A stretch of 64,000 nt of DNA, taken from NCBI GenBank assembly GCA_027422505.1, contig JAPQWV010000017.1, forward strand, positions 11,967,501-12,031,500, read 5' to 3'. This stretch comes from Craterostigma plantagineum (lineage: Eukaryota; Streptophyta; Magnoliopsida; Lamiales; Linderniaceae). Below the pieces are notes generated by a model. It made no database searches and had not been told where the DNA came from. It saw only the letters and a program-made list of their open reading frames with translations. The position numbers and the translations under genes were made by a program. How positions within the stretch are numbered: the stretch's first letter is position 1; each line of letters starts with the position of its first letter. Shown here in pieces: positions 11,663 through 24,147 of the stretch.

Positions 11663-12788
11663 TGACAAACTTCGTTGTGAGCCCTCAGCAACAACATCAA
11701 AGCCTTGAGGCCGAGCTAATTGAACAAGTGGCCCAGGAGCTTGAAGTGGAGACTTCTACTCAGGACCTTGACGCCACACTGATTGACGAAGTGGCTCAAG
11801 AGTTAGAAGTCGAGGATCCAGTTGATGAACTAGGAGCCGAAGTGCCCATCCATGTAGACATGTTTCAAGGGTCACTTGAGAATATCCATAATTCAAATGA
11901 AGTAAAAACCAGGCTTATTGCCATGAAGCACAACCCGAAGCAGAACTGGGGCACAACCCAATTCAACAGGCTACCACGCCTGAGACAGAGGCCTTGATCT
12001 CCATGGTCACACCTGAAGAGCCTCAGCCGACAGCACAACCCAATGAGGAAGCTGAACGTGACCCAACTCCTCACACGGCTACATCGTGCGATACGAAGTC
12101 AGATGAGGAGATTCAATTAATTAGACGACCTCCCACACGTCAACTCATACCAGACGAGCCCGTCTTACATGTTGTCGCTAACACGTCAGACACGACGCCA
12201 GTAATTACAAGTACTGTGGACCTTGCTTCGCTCAATCTTGAGCCGCAGAACGACATTACTACGTCCATAGAGGCCGAGATCAGCTTCAGACCACTACCGG
12301 CCTCGACACCTGAGTGTCTGACACACAGATTCTTCTAGAATCTGTCCCAACATCCATAGATGCAAATCCTATTGATTCAACTCAAGGATTGGATGGAAGT
12401 CTCGAAATGTTGCAACCTCAAGCGACGACGAGCCAACCCGATGAGACGGTGTTCACTCAAGGGTTGTCAACAGGCGACATCAGTCTTCCTGGTCCATCTA
12501 CCACGGAGGTGTTAGATGATTTTGTGACCGAAGCTCGACTAAAGGCCGCTCTTTCCGAAGCACTTAGATCATTTGAAGGCAAATTGATGGAGAGAGTGCA
12601 AACTTCAATCGAGACGTTCCGCCAAGATAGAGGGAAAGCACCCGTCCCGGAGGCCTCTTCGTCACAACTGAACCTCACACACACACAACCCATCATCTCC
12701 CTCACTCTCATTCAATCGCCTAACCTTATTAATCCAGCCTTCGTACCAATCAGTAAACTCCGTTCCATTCTCGTCGCCCGACTCTTTG
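11658..12788 (+). pseudogene. Element C extra ORF (aORF), middle part
   Basis: Continuation of the extra ORF to the right of the solo LTR. Open stretches at 11662-11997, 11994-12338 and 12314-12886 lie in different frames and encode low-complexity acidic and Ser/Thr/Pro-rich sequence. An internal repeat, ELIEQVAQELEVE / TLIDEVAQELEVE, sits at about residues 19-54 of the first stretch. The third includes QGLDGSLE (also in element B) and a helix-forming block DDFVTEARLKAALSEAL followed by RQDRGKAPVPE. That parallels FVTETALETRLQEFA...DKGKGVAPE in A and KDKGKAPMVE in B, so the block is conserved across copies. The frame is lost at 12788, where a truncated Angela-like LTR begins. Shared blocks support coding ancestry; the product is unknown. 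Confidence 0.65.
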
Positions 12789-14519
12789 AGCAAATCCAAA
12801 TATGTCGAGTTGAGTCACTGTTCTCGATGGCTACGAGAGAGAAAGGCACCAGTGGACTCTTAACATCGAACATTAAAAGTCCGTAAGCATGAGGCTCCAG
12901 TTGGGTGCTGGATAACTGATCACGGGTTATTTGTCGATGACCGATCGTGTGCCGATATCCCGCTTGGAAGCGGAGGTCATGACTTGTGATACGAATCGAA
13001 TCAAGGAATTGACTCGTTTCATGGACACTGACTCACGGGTCGTACGGTCGAACATGACTTATTACTCAAGGAGTGTCAATGACCGACGACAACACTATAG
13101 TAGTCTACGTGAACCTTAGATCGAAAGGGTCTTTGACGGAGTTGACTTCGAATCTTGACTGTCACTGGTTCCCCTCGACCCGATTTGCTATTGCATGGGT
13201 GAGTGGGCCGGATGCGATCTTGATGACGATTTGTGATTGCCGGGCTTAGACCGCTGAGTACGGATTCACAATCACGCAAGTAATCGAGATAAGTGTCCTA
13301 TGAGGACGGCGACGACAAAATTACGAAATCGTTGGCCTATGTATTGTACTAACTCATGTGAGACATGGAGAGTAGTTTGGTAATTTGCCTCGTCTCCGTT
13401 TTATCATAGAATCGAGTTTAGTGAGTTTGACATAGACCATGGCTCTCACTTGATTGTGACACAGCTGAAGGGTTGATACGTAGCACTGTTATCTCTAGTG
13501 AGGTTCTGAAATAAAGACTGGCTCAAAATTCGCACTCGAATCGGGTTACGGTCCGGTACTGCGGGATTGGCTAGGTAACTACCGGACTCTTAAATTCCTC
13601 CCTTGCCGATTGAGTGGAACCTAGAGATTCGGGCTTCTAAAGGATCATCAACGTGTACTGATAGGGAGAGAAAGTGTTTTGGGCCTTAACGGGCCTTGGG
13701 CCGTTGGGCCACGCCTTAATGGTCCTCGGGCCATTTATTGGATCTGACTTGGACTTCTTATGAAACTGACTTTAAGACTTGGGCCTGGCCAAGTGCTAAA
13801 TGGGCTTGAGGATAAAATTGGATTTCACCTTAAGCTAATTTCGAAAAATGCCTTTGAGGGTATTTTCGGAATTTGCATATTTGATATAAATAAATATGGA
13901 ATAAAATATTTAGAATATTATTTATTTAAATTTCGAAATTAATCCAGGATTAAGTTTCGAATTCCATACCATATTTAAATATACTTAGTTTGACTTGGTA
14001 TTTAAGTAAGTTTTCGAATAATAGCAAGTTTCCTTAAGTTTGGATTTGGAATTCAAAAGAGTGTAAGATTTGGCAAAAAGCTCTCACACTTTAAGGACTA
14101 AGTATCGAAATCCAAGCCTTTAAATAGGCTAAGAATTTCGTGCTCCATATGAAGAGAAAGCAAAGGATTTTCTAAATCAACTAAAGGCACAAAACGCACA
14201 CCGAACGCACACACTTTTCTTCCACGCGACGGCTCGGTTCTCTCTAGCCATCTTTAGAGAACTGACGCCGTCGTACACTGCGAGGTCAGCGTGACGATCT
14301 AATGCCCCCCACCACCATCAACGAAGTCTTGAAGAAAAGGATGAGGAGCTGCCACTCGCTTCAACTGGTAATTCTCTACGGGTTTGACCCGCCCTATTAC
14401 ATGTCCATGTGAAACTATTCTGATTCGAGCAACGCGGACAATCGGGAAACAAGGAAAACTTTTGTTCCGCACCGTACTCGGAAAAGTGGCGTCTCCGGAA
14501 GGCACCGGGTAACCCAACA
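12789..14519 (+). repeat. Angela-like 5' LTR, truncated at its 5' end
   Basis: Aligns with 20382-22102 throughout; the first about 170 bp, present at 20211-20381, are absent. It ends AACCCAACA followed directly by the PBS. It holds a GGGCC-rich segment (13679-13735) and a TATA-like tttaaatag (about 14120), both repeated in the 3' LTR, as plausible promoter parts. Confidence 0.85.
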
Positions 14520-14520
14520 G

Positions 14521-14532
14521 TGGTACCAGAGC
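14521..14532 (+). other. Primer-binding site, initiator tRNA-Met type
   Basis: TGGTACCAGAGC one base after the LTR. It differs at one position from the common plant tRNA-iMet PBS (TGGTATCAGAGC) seen in the other elements of this window. Confidence 0.75.
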
Positions 14533-16335
14533 GGGCGCTCGTGATCGGAATCATAACGTGTTTAAATTGAAATGAGGCGTGTGGGAGACTATCGAAATGC
14601 CGACGCGGTTCGACCGTTGTTGGGCTGTCCGATGCGTCGTTTGCCAACCCACGGCCATCTACTCGTGCGGTACGGACCGACGAGGAACCACGGACCGGAC
14701 AGGAACCCGCATGGCGGCGGGATATGGGCAGCCGCGCGTTGCGCGCGAGCTGCGACTGGTGCAGCGATGCTGCAGCCGCGGGATCGGGCTGCTCCGGACC
14801 GGGCCAGCCATGGTGGCTTAGGCACCAGCCCCGAGCATCGCCACCGCAACGGGCGGCGGCACCGCAAGGATCGTCCGCGGCTTTGGCCGCGGACTGCGAT
14901 TGCGCCCGCGGTGCCGCTGCGCAAGACAGCCGCAGCGCCTCCGGCTCGGCCGGAACACTGCGGCGGTGATCTCTCCCAGCGAGGCTCCGGCAGGGAGGGC
15001 TGAGGCGACAAAGGAGTCGCGGCAGAAAACTGCCACGAGATGAACACGCGCGCATTGCGCGCGGCGTGTCATCGCCGGCGGCACGGCTGTTCCGGCTCAG
15101 CCCGGGACTCCCCGCCGGCCTCCGACATGTTTTGACGGCTGAGTAATTTGAGTAGCGGCAGCTGCGTTAGGGTTTCACGCTCAAAGCCTTAACGGGCCTT
15201 TTGATGGGCTTGGCCCGTTTGAGGCCCAATTTTCGTTTCTTTTAAAATCATGTAATTGTCAACGTGCTCGTTGTGAATGTGATTTAAGGCGCACTTGCGG
15301 GTTTAGGAATTTGGTTTCCGGGTCATTTGTTAAGGGTCACGTCCCCCCAGGTTATATTTGTTTTGTACGGGTTGTTCGGGACTTATGATCCCCTCGTGTT
15401 GTAATTTACAGTTTTATTAGATTAGCTTAAATACGAACACGAGGACCCATTTGATGGTAGACAACCCCCCCAGCGGTGACAAGGTGGTGGACGTTCGGTG
15501 ACTTTGAGGCCGTTTGAGTGACGAAGGACGTTTGACGACTTCAAGACCCGTGCGACAACCAGATTTTTTTGAATACGCATGTAATAGGGATAGACTAGCA
15601 ATAACCCATTTGTGTTGTCTTGCAGTTTATTTTCCTAGGGTTAATTTACTACCTACATGCGTGTTGGTTTTTGAAGTGATATGCATGTTCAATGAGCTCT
15701 TATGTGGGGTGGTTTATTCTCCCGTTTGATAAATACTAAGTGGGTAAAGGAGTTGGATTCCTGTCTTCTAATCATACTTGAGATGTCTAGCCTTTGGGAG
15801 TTTTGCGATTTGTTCCGAGTAAGTTGGCGTCGTATATCCCGGCCCAATGTTAGCGTCTCGGGTGCGTCTTGGACGCCGCTCGTCATACCAGTCCCCTCCC
15901 CCCCTCCCCATGAAGCGTATAGCAGCAAAGGGTAGTACATTCTGTGCGATTCGAGCATAAGTTGATAGGTCACACAGTTATACCCAACAAGCAGCGTTAG
16001 CCGTGAGGGTCAAAGACTGAGACAAAGATAGTTGAAACTCTTATTGGATAAGTTCACGTTTGACATGACTTAGATAAAATTAGATAAGCCAAATATTGCG
16101 TTAAAGGCTGAGGCGAATCTAGTTGAGTCGGGAACATCAACTCCACTATGAAACTTTCAACGAGGTTTCCGAAACTCTTCTCGGGAGGATAGTGTTTTCG
16201 AGAAAAATAGTGGGAGTCAAGCAAAACGAAAAGTCCTTGTTTGCGCTCGATGAATGATAAGATAAACCTAGTTAGATCTTTATTTTCTGCAGCTTTACGT
16301 TTCTTTCTATTTAATGCGATGACGACATTATTACT
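14533..16335 (+). other. Angela-like leader with a GC-rich block
   Basis: Untranslated leader between PBS and gag. About 14570-15150 is strikingly GC- and CpG-rich compared with everything around it, which creates overlapping open frames on both strands (e.g. 14318-15055 minus) with Arg/Ala/Pro-rich, non-protein-like composition. 15150-16335 returns to ordinary composition and shows no feature I recognise. Confidence 0.6.
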
Positions 16336-17112
16336 ATGCTGCTTGAGAGAAATTGTTTGGTGGGACCAAACTACGTGGATTGGACCCATAACCTGAGGAT
16401 AGTTCTAGGTATGGAGTCGTTAACTTATGTTCTCGATTTCCCCGTACCGCAAGTCCCAGGGGCTAATGCGAGTGACGAAGATCGGGCTGTGTATGCCAAG
16501 TGGAAGATTGACGAGCCAAAGGTCAAGAGCTATATACTTCTTTCCATGAGCAATGAGTTGCAGTGCACTCACTCGGAAATGGAAGTCAGCGCCATTTTGC
16601 TTCATTTGTAGGAGCTTTTTGGCGAACATTCTAGGAGTGCTTGTTATTCCCTTACGGAGCAACTATTTCATTGCAAAATGGCTGAGGGTAGTGACGTCGG
16701 AGAGCATGTGCTCAAGATGATCGATTGGATCGAAAGAGTCGAGGCACTGGACTTTATCATGGATAATGAGCTCCAGAACGATCTGATAATTCAGTCGCTC
16801 CCACCTTCCTTCAATTCGTTCATTGTGAACTTTAATCTGAACAAGGCCGAGATGACGTTGACTGGGTTGATGAACCAGTTGTCGGCGGCGCAAACTCAGA
16901 TGAAGAAGGTGAAAGGAAAAGAAGTTGTTCTTGTCGCGAATGCTAAGACTCGAGGGTCGAGTAGAAAGAAAAAGTCAGACAAGTCCACTAAGCCCAAAGG
17001 GCGTATTTCGAAAGGCAAGGCCAAGAAAACGTGTTCAAAGTCACCAAGCAGACGGACAAATGCCTTCACTGCAATGAGCTTGGCCATTGAAAGCGCGATT
17101 GCCCAAAGCTAG
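16336..17112 (+). pseudogene. Angela-like gag
   Basis: Copia capsid (UBN2-type) remnant. In one frame 16336-17112 reads YVDWTHNLRIVLGMESLTYVL at the N terminus, then an in-frame TAG at 16609-16611. The frame resumes with SLTEQLFHCKMAEG, HVLKMIDWIERVEAL and NDLIIQSLPPSFNSFIVNFNL, then a Lys-rich basic stretch (KKKSDKSTKPKGRISKGK). The CCHC knuckle lies in a shifted frame near 17064-17105 (CLHCNELGH, stop, KRDC), with the Trp codon of the knuckle mutated to TGA. The usual N terminus before YVDW is missing or unrecognisable. The protein would package element RNA; it cannot be made here. Confidence 0.8.
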
Positions 17113-20100
17113 CCACCTCAGGTAAAGAACTATTAGAAACTAATTGTTCTATGACAGTATATTCCACTTCGTGGATCTTACTCTCGGGAGCTAGTGCTCA
17201 CATCTGTGTTTCGAATCAGGGTCTGAACGAAGTAGGAAGCTGGTGGATCGAGAAATCATGATCAACGCAGGAAGCGAACATAGTGTATCGGCGACCCACA
17301 TTGGATCAAGAACTCTCGTTTTATCTACTAGACATAGTTTACTGCTTTCCGATTGTTTAGTTTTGCCCAAGGGCTTAAGAATGGTGTTTCTATTCCCATT
17401 TTGAGCGGAAACGTTTACGAGTTCGGTTTTAGAAAACCGACATTATAAAGCCGCTTGGGTTTGATCCCTATCCGACTTGCGAATCTTGTATCCTTGGAAA
17501 GATGACCAAGTCGCCCTTCACAGGGACTTTTGCGAGAGCCGCAGGAATCATTGAGGCTTGCAAGGAAGGGGAGGATCCTAACCAATGAGCTGTGTTTCAA
17601 ATGGGGAAAGGAATGAGTAAGTCAAGATAGGAATAAGGCACGGCCAGCCGTGCTTCCCTTACCGCCGAGAACATGATTTCCAGTTTTCCAAGGTCCCCAA
17701 TGACCCATCCTCGCATGAAATGCTAAGGATCCAATAAGGCCAACATTGATTCCCTCAGATGTGTCAATTGGGCAAATACGCCCATAGTGACTAGGATGGA
17801 TATCTGGAATCCGAAAACTAGCGGAACTTCTCGGTTTGATCCACACGGATGTTTGCGGACCGTTCAAGGTAGCGGCTTACGGTAACTTCCACTATTTCGT
17901 TACCTTCGATGATGATCACTCTCGCTTCGGCAAGGTGTATCTCATGAAGCACAAGTCTGATACTTTTGAATGGTTCAAAGAGTACAAGGCTTTGGTGGAA
18001 AATCATACTGGAAAGAGCATCAAAGCCGTTCGATCAGATCGAGGCGGCGAGTACATGAGCCTCGAGTTTGAAGAGTCCTTGAAAGAGGGATCATTTCACA
18101 GTTGACATCGCCCGGAACACCGTAGTTGAACGGTGTGTCCAAACGCAGACCTACCCATATCATTATGGGGTCGCCCTGTTTACAGCGGCACACATTCTGA
18201 ATTGATGTCCGTCTGTCGATCGTATTCGTATCAGACATGGACAGGACGAAGACCGAGCTTGAATCACCTTAGAGTTTGTGGTTGCCCCGCATTCGTGAAA
18301 AAGCTCAAGACAGATAAACTGGAATCGAAGGCTGTGAAAGGGCATTTTGTCGGGTATCCTGAGGATTCCATGAGATACCAATTTTACTTCCACGACGATC
18401 AAAGAATCGATGTAGCCCTTCAGGCTCACTTTCTCGAAGAAGAGTTCGTTCGAGAACGTGGAGTGGGTCGCGAAGTAACTCTTGGAAAGTCGTCAGAAGC
18501 ACTTTCACAGACTCCAGTGTCAGATGACATCGTAGAGCAGTCCGAGACGCAACCTGAGTTGCGCAGGTCTGGTAGAGTATCTCGCCAGCCTGAGGGATAT
18601 GGGATGGTCCACATCGAGCACGAGGCTGCTACGATGGAAGGGAACGTCGGAGAAGATCCCATTACCTATGACAAGGCAATCAGGGATAAAGATTCGGAGA
18701 AATGTCTTATAGCTATGTAAGCCGAAATGGATTCTATGCACGAAAACCAAGTCTGGACTCCAGTAGACCTCCCAGATGGTTTCAAACCCATTGGGTGTAA
18801 ATGGATCTACAAGAGGAAGATTGGATCTGACAGATTGGTTGACACATACAAAGCTAGGCTTGTGGCGAAAGGGTACAGTCAAAAAGAGGGCATTGACTAT
18901 GAGGAGACTTTTTCACTTGTCGCTATGATGAATTCCATTCGAATATTGCTTGCGATAGCTGCGCACTATGACTATGAGATCTGGCAGATGGATGTGAAAA
19001 CTGCGTTCCTAAATGGATACCTCAAGGAGGAAATATATATGGAGCAGCCCAAGGGTTTTACATCGCAAGGAGATGCTCATAAGGTGTGCAAATTGAACAA
19101 GTCCATTTATGAACTCAAACAAGCCTCGAGAAGCTGGAATCTTCGGTTCGATGAAGTGCTCAAGGGCCACGGATTCTTGAAGAACGAAGACGAATCTTGC
19201 GTCTACAAGAAAAGCAGTGGGAGCAAAATATCTTTCCTCGTATTGTATGTGGACGACATCCTTTTGATAGGAAATGATATTGGAGTGCTCTCGATGGCGA
19301 AAGCGTGGCTTTCGACCGAATTCTCCATGAAAGACTTAGGAGAAGCTACCTACATCTTGGGTATTCGCCTTTATAAAGATCGAGCGAATCGTATGTTAGG
19401 ACTCTCCCAGGCCCTTTACTTAGAGAAGGTCCTGAAGCGATATAATATGGACAACTCTAAGAAAGGGTTCCTACCTATGCGACATGGATTCACATTTCCA
19501 AGGCTACGAGCCCTCAAAGTGAGTTGGAGGGGAAAGAGATGAATGGAATCCCCTATACATCCGCAGTGGGTAGCTTGATGTATGCGATGCTTTGCACGCG
19601 ACCTGACTTGGCGTACGCTGTGAGCGTAGTCAGCCGGTTTCAGGCTGACCGTGGTAAGGAACAATGGACAACAGTTAATACTATCCCCAAGTACCTCAAA
19701 CGGACTAAGGATATGATGCTGGTCTATGGTAATGGAGAATTGGAACTGGAAGGGTATACAGATTCGGATTTTCCAGTCTGACATGGACTACCGAAAATCC
19801 ACTTCAGGATTCGTCTTTACGCTCAACGGTGGAGCAATGTCTTGGAAAAGTTCCAAACAGAGCACTACTGCAGATCCCACCTGCGAAGCAGAGTTTATAG
19901 CGGCCTCAGAGGCAGCTAAGGAAGGTGTTTGGATGAGAAAGTTCTTGGAAGAACTTCGTGTGACAATACCGGCGCTATTGCTCAGGCGAAAGAACCGAGA
20001 TCTCACAGCAGGTCCAAACATATTGAAAGAAAGTACCACGTGTTACGTGGATTCGTTGAGAATGGCTACATAGCCGTGCAGAAGATTGCGACCACGGAAA

Positions 20101-20195
20101 ACATGGCCGACCCGTTCACCAAGCCTCTATCACAGGCAATGCTGGCTAGACATCTCGAAAAGATGGGTATTAGATACTGCAGCGCATGCCATTGA
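17113..20195 (+). pseudogene. Angela-like pol (PR-INT-RT-RNase H), broken
   Basis: Protease near 17170 reads ILLSGASAHIC: the catalytic Asp of DSG is Leu. The pre-integrase block (CESCILGKMTKSPFTG, about 17478-17530) is followed by an organellar insertion (17545-17823). The integrase core resumes with [10 protein letters not shown] and VRSDRGGEYMS, but the segment carrying the catalytic Glu is missing around 18105-18140. RT occupies 18727-19480, with a TAA at 18718-18720 just upstream and an intact-looking YVDD box near 19245. RNase H is spread over three frames (19524-19781, 19726-20073, 19929-20195) and ends SQAMLARHLEKMGIRY. At least two stops and several frameshifts exclude function. Confidence 0.85.
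17545..17823 (-). other. rpoB: Plastid rpoB-derived fragment inserted in Angela-like pol
   Basis: About 280 bp interrupt the codons between the pre-integrase block (ends ..RAA at 17544) and the integrase (resumes ELLGLIHTD at 17824). On the minus strand 17694-17820 encodes [18 protein letters not shown], then [16 protein letters not shown], the highly conserved RNA polymerase beta-subunit core in its plastid wording. Departures from the typical plastid protein (e.g. Phe, Met and His in the following FHARMGHWG) suggest age. The remaining 17545-17693 is not recognised; it may be other organellar or filler DNA. The fragment is a nuclear plastid (or plastid-via-mitochondrion) insertion, not a gene. 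Confidence 0.85.
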
Positions 20196-20199
20196 GTGC

Positions 20200-20210
20200 A
20201 AGTGGGAGAA
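20200..20210 (+). other. Polypurine tract of the Angela-like element
   Basis: AAGTGGGAGAA immediately before the 3' LTR start TGTTAGGAAT and 5 bp after the RNase H stop. Confidence 0.8.
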
Positions 20211-22102
20211 TGTTAGGAATATGCCATCGAATGCTATACGAGGATTAGATTGTGTAGGGCATTAGATTATTTATGGTTCGACCTTTTGTGTAATAGGAAA
20301 TTTTCGTGTGTTTAATGAAAGGCATTGTTCGTTTATTGAATATAAGAGTTCTTTACTTAGCATTCGGTAAAGAAATAAATGAACAAATCCAAACGTGTCG
20401 AGTTGAGTCACTGTTCTCGATGGGTACGAGAGAGGAAGGCACCAGTGGACTCTTAACCTCGAATATTAAAAGTCCGTAAGCATGAGGCTCCAGTTGGGTG
20501 CTGGATAACTGATCACGGGTTATTTGTCGATGACCGATCATGTGCCGATATCCCGCTTCGAAACGGAGGTCATGACTTGTGATACGAATCGAATCAAGGG
20601 ATTGACTCGTTTCATGGACACTGACTCACGGGTCTTACGGACGAACATGGCTTATTATTCAAGGAGTGTCAATGACCGACGACAACACTATACTAGTCTA
20701 CGTGAACCTTAGACTGAAAGGGGCTTTGACGGAGTTGACTTCGAAGTCTCGACTGTCACTGGTTCCCCTCGACCCGAGATTGCATGGGTCAACGGGCCAG
20801 ATGCGGTCTTGATGACGATTTGTGATTGCCGGACTTAGACCACCGAGTACGGATTCACAATCTCGCAAGTAACCGAGATAAGTGTCCTATGAGGATGGCG
20901 ACGGGAAATTACGAAATCCTTGGCCAAGGTATTGAACTAACTCATGTGAGACATGGAGGGTAGTTTGGTAATTTGCCTCGTCTTCGTTTTATCATAGAAT
21001 CGAGTTTAGTGAGTTTGACATAGACCATGGCTCTCACTTGATTGTGACACAGCTGAAGGGTTTATACGTAGCATTGTTATCTATAGTGAGGTTCTGGAAT
21101 AAAGACTAGGTCGAAATTCGCACTCGAATCGAGTTACGGTCCGGTACTGCGGGATTGGCTAGGTAACTACCGGACTCTTGGATTCCTCCCTTGCCGATTG
21201 AGTCGAACCTAGAGAGTCGGGCTTAAAAAGAATCATCAACGTGTACTGATAAGGAGAGAGTGTTTTGGGCCTTAACGGGCCTTGGGCCGTTGGGCCACGC
21301 CTTAATGGACGTCGGGCCATTTATTGGATCGGAGTTGGACTTCTTATGAAACTGACTTTAAGATTTGGGTTTGGCCAAGTGCTAAATGGGCTTGAGGATA
21401 AAATTGGATTTCACCTTAAGCTAATTTCGAAAAATGCCTTTGAGGGTATTTTCGGAATTTGCATATTTGATATAAATACATATGGAATAAAATATTTAGA
21501 ATATTATTTATTAAATTCGAAATTAATCTTGGATTAAGTTTCGAATTCCATACCATATTTAAATATACTTAGTTTGACTTGGTATTTAAGTTAGTTCTCG
21601 AATAATAACAAGTTTCCTTAAGTTTGGATTTAGAATTCAAAAGAGAGTAAGATTTGGCAAAATACCTCACACTTTAAGGACTAAGTATGGAAATCCAAGC
21701 CTTTAAATAGGTTAAGAATTTCGTGCTCCATATGAAGAGAAAGCACGTGATTTTCGAAATCAATTAAAGGCACAAAACACACACCGAATGCACACACTTT
21801 TCTCCCACGCGACGGCTCGGTTCTCTCTAGCCATGTTTAGAGAACTGGCGACATGGTACACTGCGAGGTTGGCGTGACGATCTAGTGCCCTCCACCACCA
21901 TCGACGAAGTCTTGAAGAAAAGGACGAGGAGCTGTCACTCGCTTCAACTGGTAATTCTCTACAGGTTTGACCCGCCCTATTACATGTCTATGTGATACTA
22001 TTCTGATTCGAGCAACGAGGGCAGTCGGGAAACCCGGAAAATTTTTGTTCCGCTCCGTACCCGGGGACGTGACGTCTCCGGGAGGCACCAGGTAACCCAA
22101 CA
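20211..22102 (+). repeat. Angela-like 3' LTR (1,892 bp)
   Basis: Starts TGTTAGGAATATGCC after the PPT and ends AACCCAACA. It is colinear with the truncated 5' LTR from 20382 on, and carries the same GGGCC-rich block (21268-21320) and TATA-like tttaaatag (about 21700). Confidence 0.85.
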
Positions 22103-23435
22103 CCGAGACCACGAACACTAGTCCTCAGCTAGGGTGCCTAACGCCGAGTTCCGTTCCACGTCGTTCCCTGAGAAAACCTGTTCTCCGACTGGAAACAGCT
22201 CGCTTCCGAAGGTCAGCTGGATATCAAATCCTCCCTTCACGAAAGGCACGCTTCACTCTAGTCTCCTTGTGTAGTTCTCACGCGCTCAGATTAGGATGTT
22301 GGTTTTTCCAACTTAGAGTGCACTCCTCAAGTGAAAGCTCAAGCAATAACAGAGAATACAACAATTCGCAAAACACGCTCGTTCTAAAATCTCTGTTTCT
22401 TGCTGTTTCGTATGTTTGTTCGTTCGTTCATTGCACTCGATGTAAAAATGTCGACTTATATAAACCTGTTAGCATCACACACTTCATATGGAATGTTAAT
22501 CACAATACAGTTCAGCACATCATTCCATCATGCCAAAATCAAGCTCCAAGTATCACAATGGTCATATTCATTAATTGGCATGAAATCTTACTCTAAATAC
22601 CTCTTCCATACCATATCGGTAAATCTCATCCATATTAGCACGTTGGTACTTACGAAGATACCATAAATAGTTCCACTCAGCATCTTATCTAATATGTAGC
22701 ACATTAATCACGAACTTTCCATTCAAATAAATACCAAAGTCTTAGGGAAAGAACTCATGATGACTCAAACATCTAAGATGCAATTCTCAGTGATATGGGC
22801 ATGATTTCTTCCTAAAAATAGACAGGTTCTAGTGGATGATGCATTTTCCATGTATAACGCATATCATTTTCATATATAGCACAAATGCGAGATCTTAAAC
22901 AGATAAGCACGAATTAAAATGTATCTGCATCATATAATTCCTATTTTAGCACATTTTAAACGGATAAGCATTTATGCAAATATACCATTAACATATAATA
23001 TCCATATTTAGCACATTCAATGATATAGTCATAATCACATTCCATATATAAGAAGGTTCCAGCAGAAATATATTTACCAAATATATCATAGTGATCCTTA
23101 CTCTAATTAACACAATCACAGCATATTTAGGATTAATCACGTGTTATTTTCCACAAATAGTTTCAAGATCACAGTCAGTCATCATTCTATTTATGCATAA
23201 ACTTTCCAAATATATGTTACATGATATGATGAAGGTGGAATCAATGATCACAATGGTATCACGTAAGTCACGTTGTAATGGAATCACAATGTCAAGATGC
23301 AATTCACTCAAATATAAGTACAGGATACGTACACATTTTGAATTGCTAAATTTGTAGTGCCTATCTCATCTTAAGTACATGGAATCATCAAAACTCAAAT
23401 ACAGTGCAAGACCAAAAAGGTCAACAATAGAGAAC
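22103..23435. other. AT-rich interval, no gene recognised
   Basis: No coding region, RNA gene or LTR boundary that I can support. 22790-23340 repeats short words such as TAGCACA/TTTAGCACATT many times, which suggests decayed repeat DNA. The sequence just right of the Angela-like LTR is not the continuation of the element C ORF lost at 12788, so the left and right flanks of that element do not rejoin. Confidence 0.5.
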
Positions 23436-24147
23436 TGGCGCGTGAAGCAAATAGAGTAAACAAGCTTTTATTAATTCTTATACAATATTACAACGAAGGG
23501 ACAAGCCTTTTGTAGGCAACTTTTGATTCCAAAAGACAATATACATTGCATTATTGAATACATTAAATTAAGTAGTTGGGGAGATGATTAATGATATACA
23601 TTATTGGATATCCATTATTCGTAACACTCCCCTTTGGATGTCCAATATGTGAATCTTTTCATGTAAATACTATTAGTTGCCTCATTTGAAACCTTACTGA
23701 AAAAACCACATGGGAAAAACCACAATAAAGGAAAAAAAGAGTGCAATGCGTATTTTCTCCCATTGATGATGGCATTAATTCAAGTCTCGAAGTCTTCGAA
23801 CTCCAATTGAATGTATCAATTTTCTACAATTATAGGAGAAAGTTCTTTCGTATGCGAGATTTTCGCTAGATCGCACTTGTTGTACATCAATATCACCATT
23901 TTCTCTAAATCGTGTGTAAAGAAAAATTTTGGTGAAATATGTTTTGTTCTATCACCTTCGATATATCCGTCCTTAATTGGGCAATGCATGCCGCATTATA
24001 ATGTTATCGGGAGTAGTTTTTTCGATAATAACCAGCAAGTTTGTTGTATATGCTGAATCACATATCGCAACGAAATACATTATCGGCTAGCTTCATGAAT
24101 AGCTAAAATTTCCGCATGATTAGATGATGTAGCCGTTAAACTTTGCA
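23436..24147 (-). mobile_element. Copia remnant: RNase H fragment, PPT and short 3' LTR
   Basis: On the minus strand, from 24147 leftwards: ATSSNHAEILAIHEAS, then YNDNAACI, then IEGDRTKHISPKFFFTH, all diagnostic of the end of Copia RNase H, with stops and frameshifts. A polypurine tract (CATCCAAAGGGGAG, 23627-23640) is followed by an LTR starting TGTTACGAATAATGG at 23626. The left LTR end is uncertain; 23436 is the nearest TG-type boundary and gives an LTR of about 190 bp, within the range of short-LTR Copia lineages. The 5' part is missing: the fragment abuts MULE coding sequence at about 24147. Confidence 0.65.

Larger units (their letters stand above)
12789..22102 (+). mobile_element. Angela/Tork-like Copia retrotransposon, degenerate, 5' LTR truncated
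   Basis: Plus-strand element with LTRs at 12789-14519 (lacking about the first 170 bp) and 20211-22102, PBS at 14521, GC-rich leader, gag, pol with PR-INT-RT-RH order, and a PPT just before the 3' LTR. RT wording ([39 protein letters not shown]) and LTRs of about 1.9 kb fit the Angela branch of Tork. The LTRs differ at several percent by eye, so it is not recent. No target duplication is visible, which fits the truncated left edge. All ORFs are broken. Confidence 0.85.

Noticed and set aside
14318..15055. 245-codon open frame on the minus strand
   Set aside because: Arises from the GC-rich leader of the Angela-like element; composition (Arg/Ala/Pro/Ser) is non-protein-like and open frames occur in several frames at once.
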